Shown here: one piece after another, positions 33,670-42,189 of the stretch
Layout: each line of letters starts with the position of its first letter
How positions within the stretch are numbered: the stretch's first letter is position 1
Source: Tissierella_A sp964489715
GTDB lineage: Bacteria > Bacillota > Clostridia > Tissierellales > Tissierellaceae
Direction: 5' to 3'
NCBI GenBank assembly: GCA_964489715.1
Contig: CAZBAK010000001.1
Coordinates: forward strand, 1 to 64,000
DNA length: 64,000 nt
Notes under the pieces: model-generated
The model's input: the letters and a program-made list of their open reading frames with translations, nothing else
What the model was told of the DNA's origin: nothing
Database searches by the model: none
Translations under genes and position numbers: made by a program

Positions 33670-36495
33670 ATGTTAAAAGATAAAATAATAATTAAAGGGG
33701 CTAAAGAAAACAATCTAAAAGATGTTGATTTAGAACTCCCTAGAGATAAATTTATAGTATTTACAGGCTTAAGTGGGTCTGGAAAATCCTCCCTAGCATT
33801 TGATACCATATATGCAGAGGGCCAAAGAAGATATGTAGAAAGTCTCTCCAGCTATGCAAGACAATTTTTAGGACAGATGGATAAGCCAGAAGTAGAATAT
33901 ATAGAGGGCCTATCCCCTTCCATCTCAATAGATCAAAAGACAACTAGTAAAAATCCAAGATCTACAGTGGGAACAGTTACTGAAATCTATGATTATTTAA
34001 GACTTTTATATGCTAGGATAGGAACTCCCTATTGTCATAGTTGTGGTAAGGAGATATCAAGTCAGACAGTAGATCAAATGGTAGACAAGATAATGGAATT
34101 TGAAGATAGAACTAGGCTACAAATTCTAGCCCCGATTGTTAGAGGTAAAAAGGGTCAACATATTAAATTACTAGAGACTATAAAAAAAGAAGGATTCATA
34201 CGTCTTATAGTAGACGGAGAGGCCTTGGAAATAAGTGATGATATAAATTTAGATAAAAACAAGAAACACAATATAGAGGTAGTAGTAGATAGAATTGTTA
34301 TTAAAGAGGGAGTAGAAGGAAGGCTTACGGATTCCCTTGAAACAGCTTTAAAACTTGGAGATGGATTAGTAATAGCTGATATAATAGATGGAGAGTCTAT
34401 AATGTTTAGTCAAAAACTATCCTGTCCAGATTGTAATATATCTATGGAAGAGTTAGAACCTAGATTGTTTTCATTTAACAGTCCCTTTGGGATGTGTCCT
34501 ACCTGTAATGGTTTGGGATTTTATAAAGAAATTGATCCAGAATTAGTAATACCCAATAAAGCACTTAGTATAGATGAAGGAGGAATAGCTCCATTTTCAA
34601 CTTCAGCAGCGGGAACCTACTATTATGAAATATTCAAAGCTATAGCCAAGGATAATGATTTCAGTATGAAAACTCCTTTGAAAAAAGCACCTAAGAAATT
34701 TTTAGATGAACTTCTCTATGGAACAGATAGACTTATAGCCTTTGAGTTTAATAGTAGATATGAAGGAATGAAAAAATACAAAGGAACATTTGAAGGTATA
34801 ATACCTAATCTTGAGAGAAGGTATGCTTCTACAAATTCAGATTATAGTAGAAATAAAATAGATGCATTTATGGCAGAAACACCTTGTCCATCTTGCCATG
34901 GAAATAGGCTTAAAAAAGAAGCACTATCTGTAAGGATAGGTGGATTAAATATTATAGAGAGCACAGACCTTTCTATAACAAAAGCTATTGAGTTTTTTAG
35001 TAGCTTAAAACTCAATCCAACTGAAAAGATTATAGGTGAGCAAATATTAAAGGAAATAAATGAAAGATTATGGTTTTTAGAAGATGTTGGCCTAGGCTAC
35101 CTTACCCTGTCAAGAATGGCTGGAACACTATCTGGTGGAGAGAGTCAAAGAATAAGGTTGGCAACTCAAATAGGTTCAAGTTTAGTAGGAGTAGTCTATG
35201 TTCTAGATGAGCCAAGCATTGGGCTTCACCAAAGAGACAATGCTAAACTCTTAAAAACTCTTAGAAATTTAACGGAATTGGGAAATACTCTTATAGTTGT
35301 AGAACATGATGAAGAAACTATGTATGAGGCAGATTGGATAGTAGATATAGGCCCAGGAGCAGGTATTCATGGGGGATATATTGTAGGAGAAGGAAGCGTA
35401 GAAAATATAAAAGATAATCCTAATTCAATAACAGGGCAATATCTATCTGAAAAGCTCCAGATAGAAATACCAAAAGAACGTAAAAAACCAAATGGTAAAT
35501 GGGTAGAAATAATTGGAGCACAGGAAAACAATTTAAAGACCATAGATGTAAAAGTTCCCCTAGGACTATTTACTGTTGTAACAGGAGTCTCTGGATCTGG
35601 TAAGAGTTCTCTTATAAATGAAATCCTTTACAAATCCATAGCTCAGAAAGTAAATAGAGGTAGGGTAAGACCTGGAAAATATAAAGATATCAAGGGACTT
35701 GAAAATATAGATAAGGTTATAGCCATAGATCAAAGTCCAATAGGGCGAACACCTCGCTCTAACCCAGCAACCTACACAGGAGTATTTGATGATATACGAG
35801 ATATATTTGCTATGACAAACGAATCTAAAATGCGTGGATACAAAAAAGGTAGATTTAGTTTTAATGTTAAAGGTGGAAGATGTGAAGCTTGTAGAGGAGA
35901 TGGGATATTAAAAGTAGAGATGCATTTTTTACCAGATGTATATGTACCCTGTGAAGTATGTAATGGCAAAAGATACAATAGAGAAACTCTCCAAGTTAAA
36001 TACAAGGATAAGACCATAGCTGATGTATTGGATATGACAGTTGAAGAGGGAGTTTCCTTTTTTGAAAACATTCCAAAGATAAAGAGAAAGCTTCAAACCT
36101 TGTTTGATGTAGGTCTATCCTATATAAAGATAGGACAACCCTCTACCGAACTCTCAGGAGGAGAAGCTCAGAGGGTAAAGTTAGCTTCTGAACTTTCTAA
36201 AAGATCTACAGGTAAAACTATATATATATTAGATGAACCAACTACAGGACTACATTCAGCAGATATCCATAAATTGGTAGAGGTCTTAAATAAGCTTGTA
36301 GAAGGTGGAAATAGTGTTATAGTTATAGAACATAACCTAGATGTAATAAAGACTGCAGATTATGTAATAGACCTAGGCCCAGAAGGTGGAGATAAGGGTG
36401 GAACTATAGTTGCTACGGGAACTCCAGAAGAAGTAGCTAAGAATAAAAAGTCATATACTGGACAATATTTAAAGAAAGCATTGAGAACAAAATAA
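33670..36495 (+). CDS. uvrA: Excinuclease ABC subunit A
   Basis: A 941-residue damage sensor with two ABC ATPase modules: Walker A GLSGSGKSS near residue 32 and GVSGSGKSS near residue 640, signatures LSGGESQR and LSGGEAQR. Zinc-finger cysteines occur in CHSCG/CPDC and CEACRGDG/CEVCNGKR. Length is normal. It follows uvrB by 22 bases in the same SOS-type operon. Confidence 0.97.
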   Translation: MLKDKIIIKGAKENNLKDVDLELPRDKFIVFTGLSGSGKSSLAFDTIYAEGQRRYVESLSSYARQFLGQMDKPEVEYIEGLSPSISIDQKTTSKNPRSTVGTVTEIYDYLRLLYARIGTPYCHSCGKEISSQTVDQMVDKIMEFEDRTRLQILAPIVRGKKGQHIKLLETIKKEGFIRLIVDGEALEISDDINLDKNKKHNIEVVVDRIVIKEGVEGRLTDSLETALKLGDGLVIADIIDGESIMFSQKLSCPDCNISMEELEPRLFSFNSPFGMCPTCNGLGFYKEIDPELVIPNKALSIDEGGIAPFSTSAAGTYYYEIFKAIAKDNDFSMKTPLKKAPKKFLDELLYGTDRLIAFEFNSRYEGMKKYKGTFEGIIPNLERRYASTNSDYSRNKIDAFMAETPCPSCHGNRLKKEALSVRIGGLNIIESTDLSITKAIEFFSSLKLNPTEKIIGEQILKEINERLWFLEDVGLGYLTLSRMAGTLSGGESQRIRLATQIGSSLVGVVYVLDEPSIGLHQRDNAKLLKTLRNLTELGNTLIVVEHDEETMYEADWIVDIGPGAGIHGGYIVGEGSVENIKDNPNSITGQYLSEKLQIEIPKERKKPNGKWVEIIGAQENNLKTIDVKVPLGLFTVVTGVSGSGKSSLINEILYKSIAQKVNRGRVRPGKYKDIKGLENIDKVIAIDQSPIGRTPRSNPATYTGVFDDIRDIFAMTNESKMRGYKKGRFSFNVKGGRCEACRGDGILKVEMHFLPDVYVPCEVCNGKRYNRETLQVKYKDKTIADVLDMTVEEGVSFFENIPKIKRKLQTLFDVGLSYIKIGQPSTELSGGEAQRVKLASELSKRSTGKTIYILDEPTTGLHSADIHKLVEVLNKLVEGGNSVIVIEHNLDVIKTADYVIDLGPEGGDKGGTIVATGTPEEVAKNKKSYTGQYLKKALRTK

Positions 36496-36509
36496 GAAAG
36501 GGGATTTAA

Positions 36510-37463
36510 ATGAAAATTACAATACTTGAACCACTAGCAGTAGGAAAGGAAAAATTACAAGAGATAGCCAAACCTCTAATAGATATGGGGCATGAGCTAG
36601 AGATATTTGAAGAAAAGACAGAAGATTTGGAAGAACAAAAAGAAAGGATTAAAGATACAAATTTACTAATAGTTGCTAATTCCCCACTTCGTGGAGAAGT
36701 TATAAAATCAGCCCAAGAGTTAGAAATGATCTCAGTAGCATTTACTGGAGTAGATCATGTAGATCTACAAGCAGCTAAAGAAAAGGATGTTCTAGTATCC
36801 AATGCAGCTGGTTATAGTACTCCAGCAGTAGTGGAGCTTACCTTTGGTCTAATGATAGATGTGTTAAGAAATACAATACCTTTGGACAAGATAACTCGCC
36901 AAGGAGGAACCAAAGAAGGATATAGACAGAGAGAACTAAAGGGAAGAACACTTGGTATTCTTGGAACAGGAGATATAGGTGGGGATGTAGCTAAGGTAGC
37001 CTTAGCCTTTGGTATGAAAGTTATAGCTTATAGCAGAACAGTAAACAAAGAATTGGAAAAAAGTGGTGTAAGTTATGTAAGTATGGAAGATGTGTTTAAA
37101 AATAGTGATGTAGTAACAATACATCTACCACAAAATGAAGAGACCAAGGGAATTGTAAGTGCAAAACATCTCAATATGATGAAAAAAGATTCTATCTTAA
37201 TAAACGCTGCTAGAGGTCCTATTGTGGATAATGATGAGTTGGCAAAATTATTAAATGAAGAAAAGATCTCAGGAGCGGGTATAGACGTCTTTGATATGGA
37301 ACCACCTATACCACTAGACTATCCACTTTTAAATGCTAGAAACACTGTAGTAACCCCTCATATAGCTTATGCTAGTGAAGAAGCTATGGTAAGAAGAGCA
37401 GAAATAGTATTTGAAAATGTAGTGAAATATTTAGAAGGAAATCCTCAAAATATTGTAAAGTAA
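36510..37463 (+). CDS. D-2-hydroxyacid dehydrogenase family protein
   Basis: A 317-residue NAD(P)-dependent oxidoreductase. It has the Rossmann motif LGILGTGDIGGDVAKVA (about 149-165), the catalytic Arg in NAARGPIVDNDEL, Glu in DVFDMEPP and His in VTPHIAYAS. It begins 14 bases after uvrA, so it may ride on the uvrBA transcript, and a terminator follows. It is also the gene next to the BMC locus. A role in fermentation, for example in glyoxylate or 2-oxoacid reduction, is possible; the substrate is unknown. Confidence 0.85.
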   Translation: MKITILEPLAVGKEKLQEIAKPLIDMGHELEIFEEKTEDLEEQKERIKDTNLLIVANSPLRGEVIKSAQELEMISVAFTGVDHVDLQAAKEKDVLVSNAAGYSTPAVVELTFGLMIDVLRNTIPLDKITRQGGTKEGYRQRELKGRTLGILGTGDIGGDVAKVALAFGMKVIAYSRTVNKELEKSGVSYVSMEDVFKNSDVVTIHLPQNEETKGIVSAKHLNMMKKDSILINAARGPIVDNDELAKLLNEEKISGAGIDVFDMEPPIPLDYPLLNARNTVVTPHIAYASEEAMVRRAEIVFENVVKYLEGNPQNIVK

Positions 37464-37488
37464 ATTAAAAATATAATAAAACATCTGT

Positions 37489-37549
37489 AAAAAGCTACAA
37501 GATAGGATATAGGTTGAAATAAATCTAGAATTGTCTTGTAGCTTTTTTA
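37489..37549 (+). terminator. Terminator before the BMC operon
   Basis: AAAAGCTACAAGA paired with TCTTGTAGCTTTTTT across a loop of about 30 bases. It separates the uvrBA-dehydrogenase unit from the BMC genes. Confidence 0.8.
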
Positions 37550-37664
37550 GATAAAAATTTTAAAATAGTCTTAGTTAAATATTATAGATTTATAATAAAA
37601 TTATTATAAATTGTAGCAAGAAGACTGAAAATTATAATAATATAGAGAATAAAATCAAATTATT

Positions 37665-37694
37665 TTGTTTAATATATTGGATAAGTGATATAAT
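37665..37694 (+). promoter_or_regulatory. Candidate distal promoter of the BMC operon
   Basis: TTGTTT (37665-37670), an 18-base spacer and a perfect TATAAT (37689-37694). This would give a leader of about 180 bases before ubiX. Confidence 0.55.
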
Positions 37695-37721
37695 ATATAT
37701 AAAGAATAAGAGTAAATAATT

Positions 37722-37766
37722 ATACTCACTTAGAACTACAAAAGTCATGGAAAATTTAGTGAGTAT
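37722..37766 (+). promoter_or_regulatory. Leader inverted repeat upstream of ubiX
   Basis: ATACTCACT (37722-37730) and AGTGAGTAT (37758-37766) form a perfect 9-bp stem around a 27-base loop. The role is unknown; it does not match a riboswitch I recognise. Confidence 0.4.
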
Positions 37767-37779
37767 TTATGTTAGTTTT

Positions 37780-37823
37780 GTATAAGTTATACATTGTAAT
37801 AATTGATGCAATGTGATTATAAT
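37780..37823 (+). promoter_or_regulatory. Candidate proximal promoter and 13-bp palindrome
   Basis: TTGTAA (37794-37799), an 18-base spacer and TATAAT (37818-37823). The palindrome GTATAAGTTATAC sits at about 37780-37792, just upstream of the -35, and is a candidate operator for PucR or another regulator. Confidence 0.45.
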
Positions 37824-37880
37824 GGTAGCATAGATTTAAATTTGTATATTATACACATTTATAGAAAGCGAGGATTGTTT

Positions 37881-38444
37881 ATGAAAGTAGTTGTAGGGAT
37901 ATCTGGAGGAAGTGGAGCTATATACGCAGTATCGCTTTTAAAAGCTCTAAAAGAACTAGAAATTGAAACTCACCTAGTAGTAAGTACTATGGGAGAATAT
38001 GTAACAGAACACGAATGTGGTGTTAGTTTAGAGGAATTAAAAGAGATGGCTACTTATTATCACGATAATAAAAACTTTGCAGCTCCCATAGCTAGTGGAT
38101 CCTTCAATGTAGATAGTATGATAGTACTTCCATGCTCTATGAAAACATTATCAGCTGTAGCTAGTGGCTATTCAGATGGACTATTAACCAGAGCCTGTGA
38201 TGTTACTTTAAAAGAAGGAAGAAAACTTATACTTGTACCAAGAGAAACTCCGCTGAGCTCAATACATTTAGAGAATATGTTAAAACTATCTAAAATGGGA
38301 GTAAGTATAGTACCACCAAGTCCTGGCTTTTATAACCATCCCCAAACACTAGAAGATATAGTGTTAAACATGACAGGAAGAATCCTAGACATGATGGGAA
38401 TAGATAATTCACTGGTAAAAAGATGGGAAGGCAGAGAAGTGTAA
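37881..38444 (+). CDS. ubiX: Flavin prenyltransferase (UbiX family)
   Basis: A 187-residue enzyme that prenylates FMN with dimethylallyl phosphate to make prenyl-FMN, the cofactor of UbiD decarboxylases. Seen motifs are VVGISGGSGAIYA (2-16), the STMGE segment, ASGSF, PCSMKTLSAVASG and LVPRETPLSSIHLENML, the usual UbiX set. ATG 37881 is chosen because GCGAGGA precedes it and it gives the normal family length; an upstream in-frame ATG at 37803 has no ribosome site. The UbiD-type partner starts 22 bases downstream. Confidence 0.93.
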   Translation: MKVVVGISGGSGAIYAVSLLKALKELEIETHLVVSTMGEYVTEHECGVSLEELKEMATYYHDNKNFAAPIASGSFNVDSMIVLPCSMKTLSAVASGYSDGLLTRACDVTLKEGRKLILVPRETPLSSIHLENMLKLSKMGVSIVPPSPGFYNHPQTLEDIVLNMTGRILDMMGIDNSLVKRWEGREV

Positions 38445-38465
38445 AGATAGAGAGGAGGAAGTTTA

Positions 38466-39818
38466 TTGGAAACACAGATGCTTAGATACACACTTTCTCA
38501 AATGAAAAAAATGGGAAAGCTATTAGAAACTAATAGAGAAGTAGATAAGGTATATGAAATGGGAGGAGTTTTAAAACATTTCAACAATAGAATGCCTATG
38601 TTGTTTAATAATATAAAAGGCCACACTATTAGAGCAGCTGGAGGACTATATGGAGATAGAGAGATCATGTTTAATCTTATGAATATGACAGATGAAGATA
38701 GGATATTTAAATTCATGGATGCCATATCAAATCCTAAGCCATATAAAGTATTAAACAATGGACCAATAAAAGAAAACATAATAAATAGAAATATAGATTT
38801 AGAAAAAATACTACCTATAAACAAATTTAATGGAAAGGACTCATCTCAATTTATAACGGCAGGAGCACTAGTAGTAAGGGACCCGGAAACAGGAAAGTTT
38901 CACACTTCAGTGAGAAGATTTCAACTAAATGGAAAAGATGAACTTTCAGCTTTAATTGCATCGCCGAAACTAACAAACGATTTTCTAGAACTGGAGAGCC
39001 AAAACAAACCATTGGAAGTATCTATAATATTAGGATATGATGCACAATTCTTAATGGCCAGTCAAATATCAGCTGCAACCTATGGAGTAGATAAATATGA
39101 AGTTGATAGTGCTCTTAGAGGTGAGCCACTAGAATTAGTAAAAGGCGAAAATAATGATTTATTAGTTCCAGCATATGCAGAGATAGTCTTAGAAGGAAAA
39201 ATTGTACCAGGAGAAAGAAAACTAGAGGGACCTTTCGGTGAGCTTATGGGATACTATGGACCACAAAATCCTCATCCTATAATAAAGATAGATACAATAA
39301 TGCATAGAAATGATCCTATATTCCAAGTGGCCTTTCCTTGTAGGGAAGAACATCTAGCAAATGGTTTAATAAGAGAAGCTGAGATGTATGCTAACCTTAA
39401 AAATCAATTGGATGTAAAAGATGTATATGTAACAGAAGGTGGAGGCTATAGATTTAATGCCTTTGTATCTATAAACAAGAAAAATCCAGGAGACCCTAAA
39501 AGTGCAATACTTGCATCTCTCGGAACAAATAAAGATTTAAAGCAAGTAGTTATTGTAGATGAAGATGTAGACCTATATGATCTTCAGGATATAGAATGGG
39601 CAATCGCTACAAGAAGTCAAGCTAGTTTAGATTTTGTAATAGTAGCAGGAGCTCTAGGATCAGGACTTGAACCATCTCATGGACTTGGAAATGTAACAGA
39701 TAAAGTGGGAATTGATGCCACAAAACCATTGATGGATCCAGATAATCACTTTGAAAGAGCATTTATACCTGAGTATGAAGAAGTAGATATAGAAAAATAT
39801 TTTCCAAATCTTAAATAA
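38466..39818 (+). CDS. UbiD-family prFMN-dependent decarboxylase
   Basis: A 450-residue (de)carboxylase. Conserved elements are TSVRRFQL (Arg near 150), EIVLEG (239-244), EGPFGE (254-259) and GYYGPQNPHPI, the prFMN and acid/base region. It starts at TTG 38466 after GAGGAGG. UbiD enzymes act on aromatic, heteroaromatic or alpha,beta-unsaturated acids. In this purine/BMC context I infer the substrate is 4-amino-5-imidazolecarboxylate, whose decarboxylation is a step of clostridial xanthine fermentation. It directly precedes the shell genes (16 bases), which supports encapsulation. Confidence 0.9.
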   Translation: METQMLRYTLSQMKKMGKLLETNREVDKVYEMGGVLKHFNNRMPMLFNNIKGHTIRAAGGLYGDREIMFNLMNMTDEDRIFKFMDAISNPKPYKVLNNGPIKENIINRNIDLEKILPINKFNGKDSSQFITAGALVVRDPETGKFHTSVRRFQLNGKDELSALIASPKLTNDFLELESQNKPLEVSIILGYDAQFLMASQISAATYGVDKYEVDSALRGEPLELVKGENNDLLVPAYAEIVLEGKIVPGERKLEGPFGELMGYYGPQNPHPIIKIDTIMHRNDPIFQVAFPCREEHLANGLIREAEMYANLKNQLDVKDVYVTEGGGYRFNAFVSINKKNPGDPKSAILASLGTNKDLKQVVIVDEDVDLYDLQDIEWAIATRSQASLDFVIVAGALGSGLEPSHGLGNVTDKVGIDATKPLMDPDNHFERAFIPEYEEVDIEKYFPNLK

Positions 39819-39834
39819 AGAGGTGAAATAATTT

Positions 39835-40098
39835 ATGAGAGAAGCCATAGGTATGATAGAAGTAAGATCATTCGTAGGGGCGATTGAAGCGGCAGATGCT
39901 ATGGTAAAGTCTGCTAGTGTAAATATATTAGATATGCAGATAGTAGGTTCAGGACTTGTATCTGTTACTGTTGCAGGAGATGTAGGAGCAGTTACAGCTG
40001 CAGTTGAAAGTGGAAGAGCTAGAGCCGAAACCGTAGCCGAAGTAATATCTTCTAATATAATTCCAAGACCTCATGATGAAGTAGATAAACTATTTTAA
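39835..40098 (+). CDS. BMC-H hexameric shell protein 1
   Basis: An 87-residue single BMC domain (Pfam00936 type). It opens AIGMIEVRSFVGAIEAADAMVKSA and ends with IPRPHDEVDKLF, the canonical shell-hexamer pattern. Six copies form a hexagonal tile with a central pore. It is the first of three BMC-H genes and starts 16 bases after the UbiD-type gene, with AGAGGTGA as ribosome site. Confidence 0.95.
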   Translation: MREAIGMIEVRSFVGAIEAADAMVKSASVNILDMQIVGSGLVSVTVAGDVGAVTAAVESGRARAETVAEVISSNIIPRPHDEVDKLF

Positions 40099-40118
40099 AA
40101 TTATGGAGGTATATGTAG

Positions 40119-40562
40119 ATGTCAAATGAATTGCTAAAATCAGTCATGAACAATATAGCTAGAAAGAACTTAAAAGAAACAGATTACAGTAGTAGTAATT
40201 TTAACTATAAAAGTAATAGTAATTATAAGAGTAATCCTGAGGATAAATATGAAATGCAAAAAAATATTGCAGTTTCAAAATATCGCTCAAACAAGCAATA
40301 TGGAGAAGTTAAAGACCTAAATGATTTAGCTAAAGAAATTAGAGGGAGCAGTAGGGAAGAAAATACTAGATCTATACAATCAGAAGAAAGATTATCCAAT
40401 AAGAATAGAGAATTGACATTGGATCAACTAGGTAAGCTTGTAGCTGGTAAAGAAGATAATAATGATAGTAAAAGCACTAAAACGGATAAGTATATAATGA
40501 AGAAAGATGAAAAAAAGTTTTCTTTAGACAGTCTGACAGAAAGTATAAAGAAAAATATATAA
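40119..40562 (+). CDS. Disordered BMC-associated protein with repeated short helices
   Basis: A 147-residue protein with no recognised domain, encoded between two shell genes. It is rich in Asn, Ser, Lys and Glu and looks largely disordered. Four short amphipathic stretches stand out: NELLKSVMNNIARK (N-terminus), KDLNDLAKEIRG (about 65-76), LTLDQLGKLVAG (about 99-110) and FSLDSLTESIKK (about 134-145). They share an S/T/D-L-x-x-L-x-x-x-I/V pattern like BMC encapsulation peptides. A scaffold that tethers cargo to the shell is my inference. The start has GGAGG upstream. Confidence 0.75.
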   Translation: MSNELLKSVMNNIARKNLKETDYSSSNFNYKSNSNYKSNPEDKYEMQKNIAVSKYRSNKQYGEVKDLNDLAKEIRGSSREENTRSIQSEERLSNKNRELTLDQLGKLVAGKEDNNDSKSTKTDKYIMKKDEKKFSLDSLTESIKKNI

Positions 40563-40577
40563 CGGAGAGGTGAAAAT

Positions 40578-40973
40578 ATGAATAATGCCTTAGGACTTAT
40601 TGAAACCTTAGGAGTTACTGGAGCAGTAGCAGCAGTAGATGCAGCTTGTAAAGCAGCTGATGTAACTCTAATTGGTACTGAGAAAATAATAGGAGTAGGT
40701 CAGCTGGTTGGAGTTAATATACAGATTGCAGGAGAAGTTTCAGCAGTTACTGCAGCAGTGGAAGCAGGAGTGGATGCAGCTATGAGAGTAGGGGTAGTAG
40801 CATCAAGTAGAGTTATGGCAAGACCTCATGACGAACTTGATAGTCTTATAGAGAAGTTTGGGAAAAATTTAAAAAAAGATAAAAAAGAAGACAAGTCTAA
40901 AGAAAAGAAGGAAGAGAAATCTAATTTAAAAGAAGTTAAAGCTAAAGAAGAAGTTAAAAAAGAAAAGGTTTAA
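40578..40973 (+). CDS. BMC-H shell protein 2 with charged C-terminal tail
   Basis: A 131-residue protein. Residues 1-93 are a BMC-H domain (ALGLIETLGVTGAVAAVDAACKAA ... VMARPHDELDSL). Residues about 94-131 are an extension almost wholly of Lys and Glu (for example KKDKKEDKSKEKKEEKS). Most BMC-H proteins of about 90 residues lack such a tail. It could project from the shell face and bind a protein or nucleic acid, or space the shell. The gene follows the disordered protein by 15 bases. Confidence 0.93.
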   Translation: MNNALGLIETLGVTGAVAAVDAACKAADVTLIGTEKIIGVGQLVGVNIQIAGEVSAVTAAVEAGVDAAMRVGVVASSRVMARPHDELDSLIEKFGKNLKKDKKEDKSKEKKEEKSNLKEVKAKEEVKKEKV

Positions 40974-41014
40974 GAAAAGTTTAAAACAAAAAAACTATAA
41001 TTGGAGGAATTGAA

Positions 41015-41293
41015 ATGAGTCAAGCACTAGGATTAGTAGAAACTAAAGGATTAGTAGGATCAATAGAAGCAGCAGATGCAATGGTTAAGGCGGCAAATGT
41101 TAATATCGTAGGCTATGAAAAAATAGGTTTTGGACTTGTAACAATAATGGTAAGAGGAGATGTAGGAGCAGTTAAAGCAGCAGTAGATTCAGGAGCAGAG
41201 GCAGCAAGAGCTGTTGGGGAATTACATTCAGTACACGTAATACCAAGACCACACAGTGAAATCGAAAGAGTTATATTATCTCAATACGAATAA
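41015..41293 (+). CDS. BMC-H hexameric shell protein 3
   Basis: A 92-residue canonical BMC-H domain: QALGLVETKGLVGSIEAADAM, a pore-region KIGFGL segment and the C-terminal VIPRPHSEIERVI. This is the copy closest to the major PduA/J-type hexamers. A ribosome site TTGGAGGA precedes the ATG. It is probably the bulk facet protein of the shell. Confidence 0.95.
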   Translation: MSQALGLVETKGLVGSIEAADAMVKAANVNIVGYEKIGFGLVTIMVRGDVGAVKAAVDSGAEAARAVGELHSVHVIPRPHSEIERVILSQYE

Positions 41294-41313
41294 GCTGAAC
41301 TGGAGTGTTTTAA

Positions 41314-42177
41314 ATGGCGAAAGATAGAATAACTTTAAATGTATTGGCGGATATTACTAAGAAAGTAAAGGATATAAACTTTCAAAGTGACAATATCCCT
41401 AGGGAAAGAGACAACAGACCCTATACAAATCAAAAAGTTAAATTAGAAAATCAACAATATATAAACAAGGAAATAAGCTCTGAACAAACTTCAGATAGAG
41501 CTCTAGTAGTGTTTACAGGTTCAGACATCAATATAGCTGAAAAATTAGAATGCATACTAGGGCTTAAAGATCAAAGGGTAAAATTATCTCTTGTTTTTTC
41601 AAAAATGGCAGAAAAGTTATTAAATATTGAAAAGATAAAAGAAAAACTTAGGCCTGAAGAAGTATATTTGGAAGAGGATATTATAGAACTTAAAAAAGTT
41701 TCTCTTGAGTATAACTATATAATATCCCCTAATATAACTATAAATACCATGTCAAAAACGACAAAAGGCTTTATAGACGAGTTTATTCCAAATTTGATCT
41801 GGACATTTCTTTATTTAGATAAGAATGTCTATGTGGATTTTGAATCAACATTAAATTATCTAGGAATGGATTGTAAAAACAAAAAGGTAGAAAATATAAT
41901 TTTAGAGCAAATAAAAAGCTTAAAAGATATGGGAGCTACTGAGATAATATCTAACAAATATATGGATAGCATATATAAGAATAAAAACTATTCTAATATA
42001 TTAAGTAAAAAAACTGGAGTAGAGAACCATTCTCTAGAAAAGAAGATTTATACTAAAAATGATATAAATAGTTCTTTAAAAAATGGAGACACTATTATAC
42101 TTCGTAGAGGTGATATATTAACTCCTTTAGCTAGAGATGAGATGCGTAGTAGGGGAATTAATATAAAATTTGAATAG
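41314..42177 (+). CDS. Flavoprotein-like BMC protein with EutQ-like tail
   Basis: A 287-residue protein in three visible parts. Residues 1-20 hold an amphipathic segment (RITLNVLADITKKVKD) like the helices of the neighbouring disordered protein. Residues about 65-215 look like a flavoprotein/Rossmann domain: ALVVFTGSD, then SLVFSKMAEKLL, IISPNITINTMSK and VYVDFE. Residues about 247-287 (YTKNDINSSLKNGDTI ... ILTPLARDEMRSRGI) resemble the N-terminal EutQ module and similar BMC tails. Cofactor and activity are unknown. I infer a cargo or structural role. Confidence 0.7.
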   Translation: MAKDRITLNVLADITKKVKDINFQSDNIPRERDNRPYTNQKVKLENQQYINKEISSEQTSDRALVVFTGSDINIAEKLECILGLKDQRVKLSLVFSKMAEKLLNIEKIKEKLRPEEVYLEEDIIELKKVSLEYNYIISPNITINTMSKTTKGFIDEFIPNLIWTFLYLDKNVYVDFESTLNYLGMDCKNKKVENIILEQIKSLKDMGATEIISNKYMDSIYKNKNYSNILSKKTGVENHSLEKKIYTKNDINSSLKNGDTIILRRGDILTPLARDEMRSRGINIKFE

Positions 42178-42189
42178 AGGATGTTTAAT

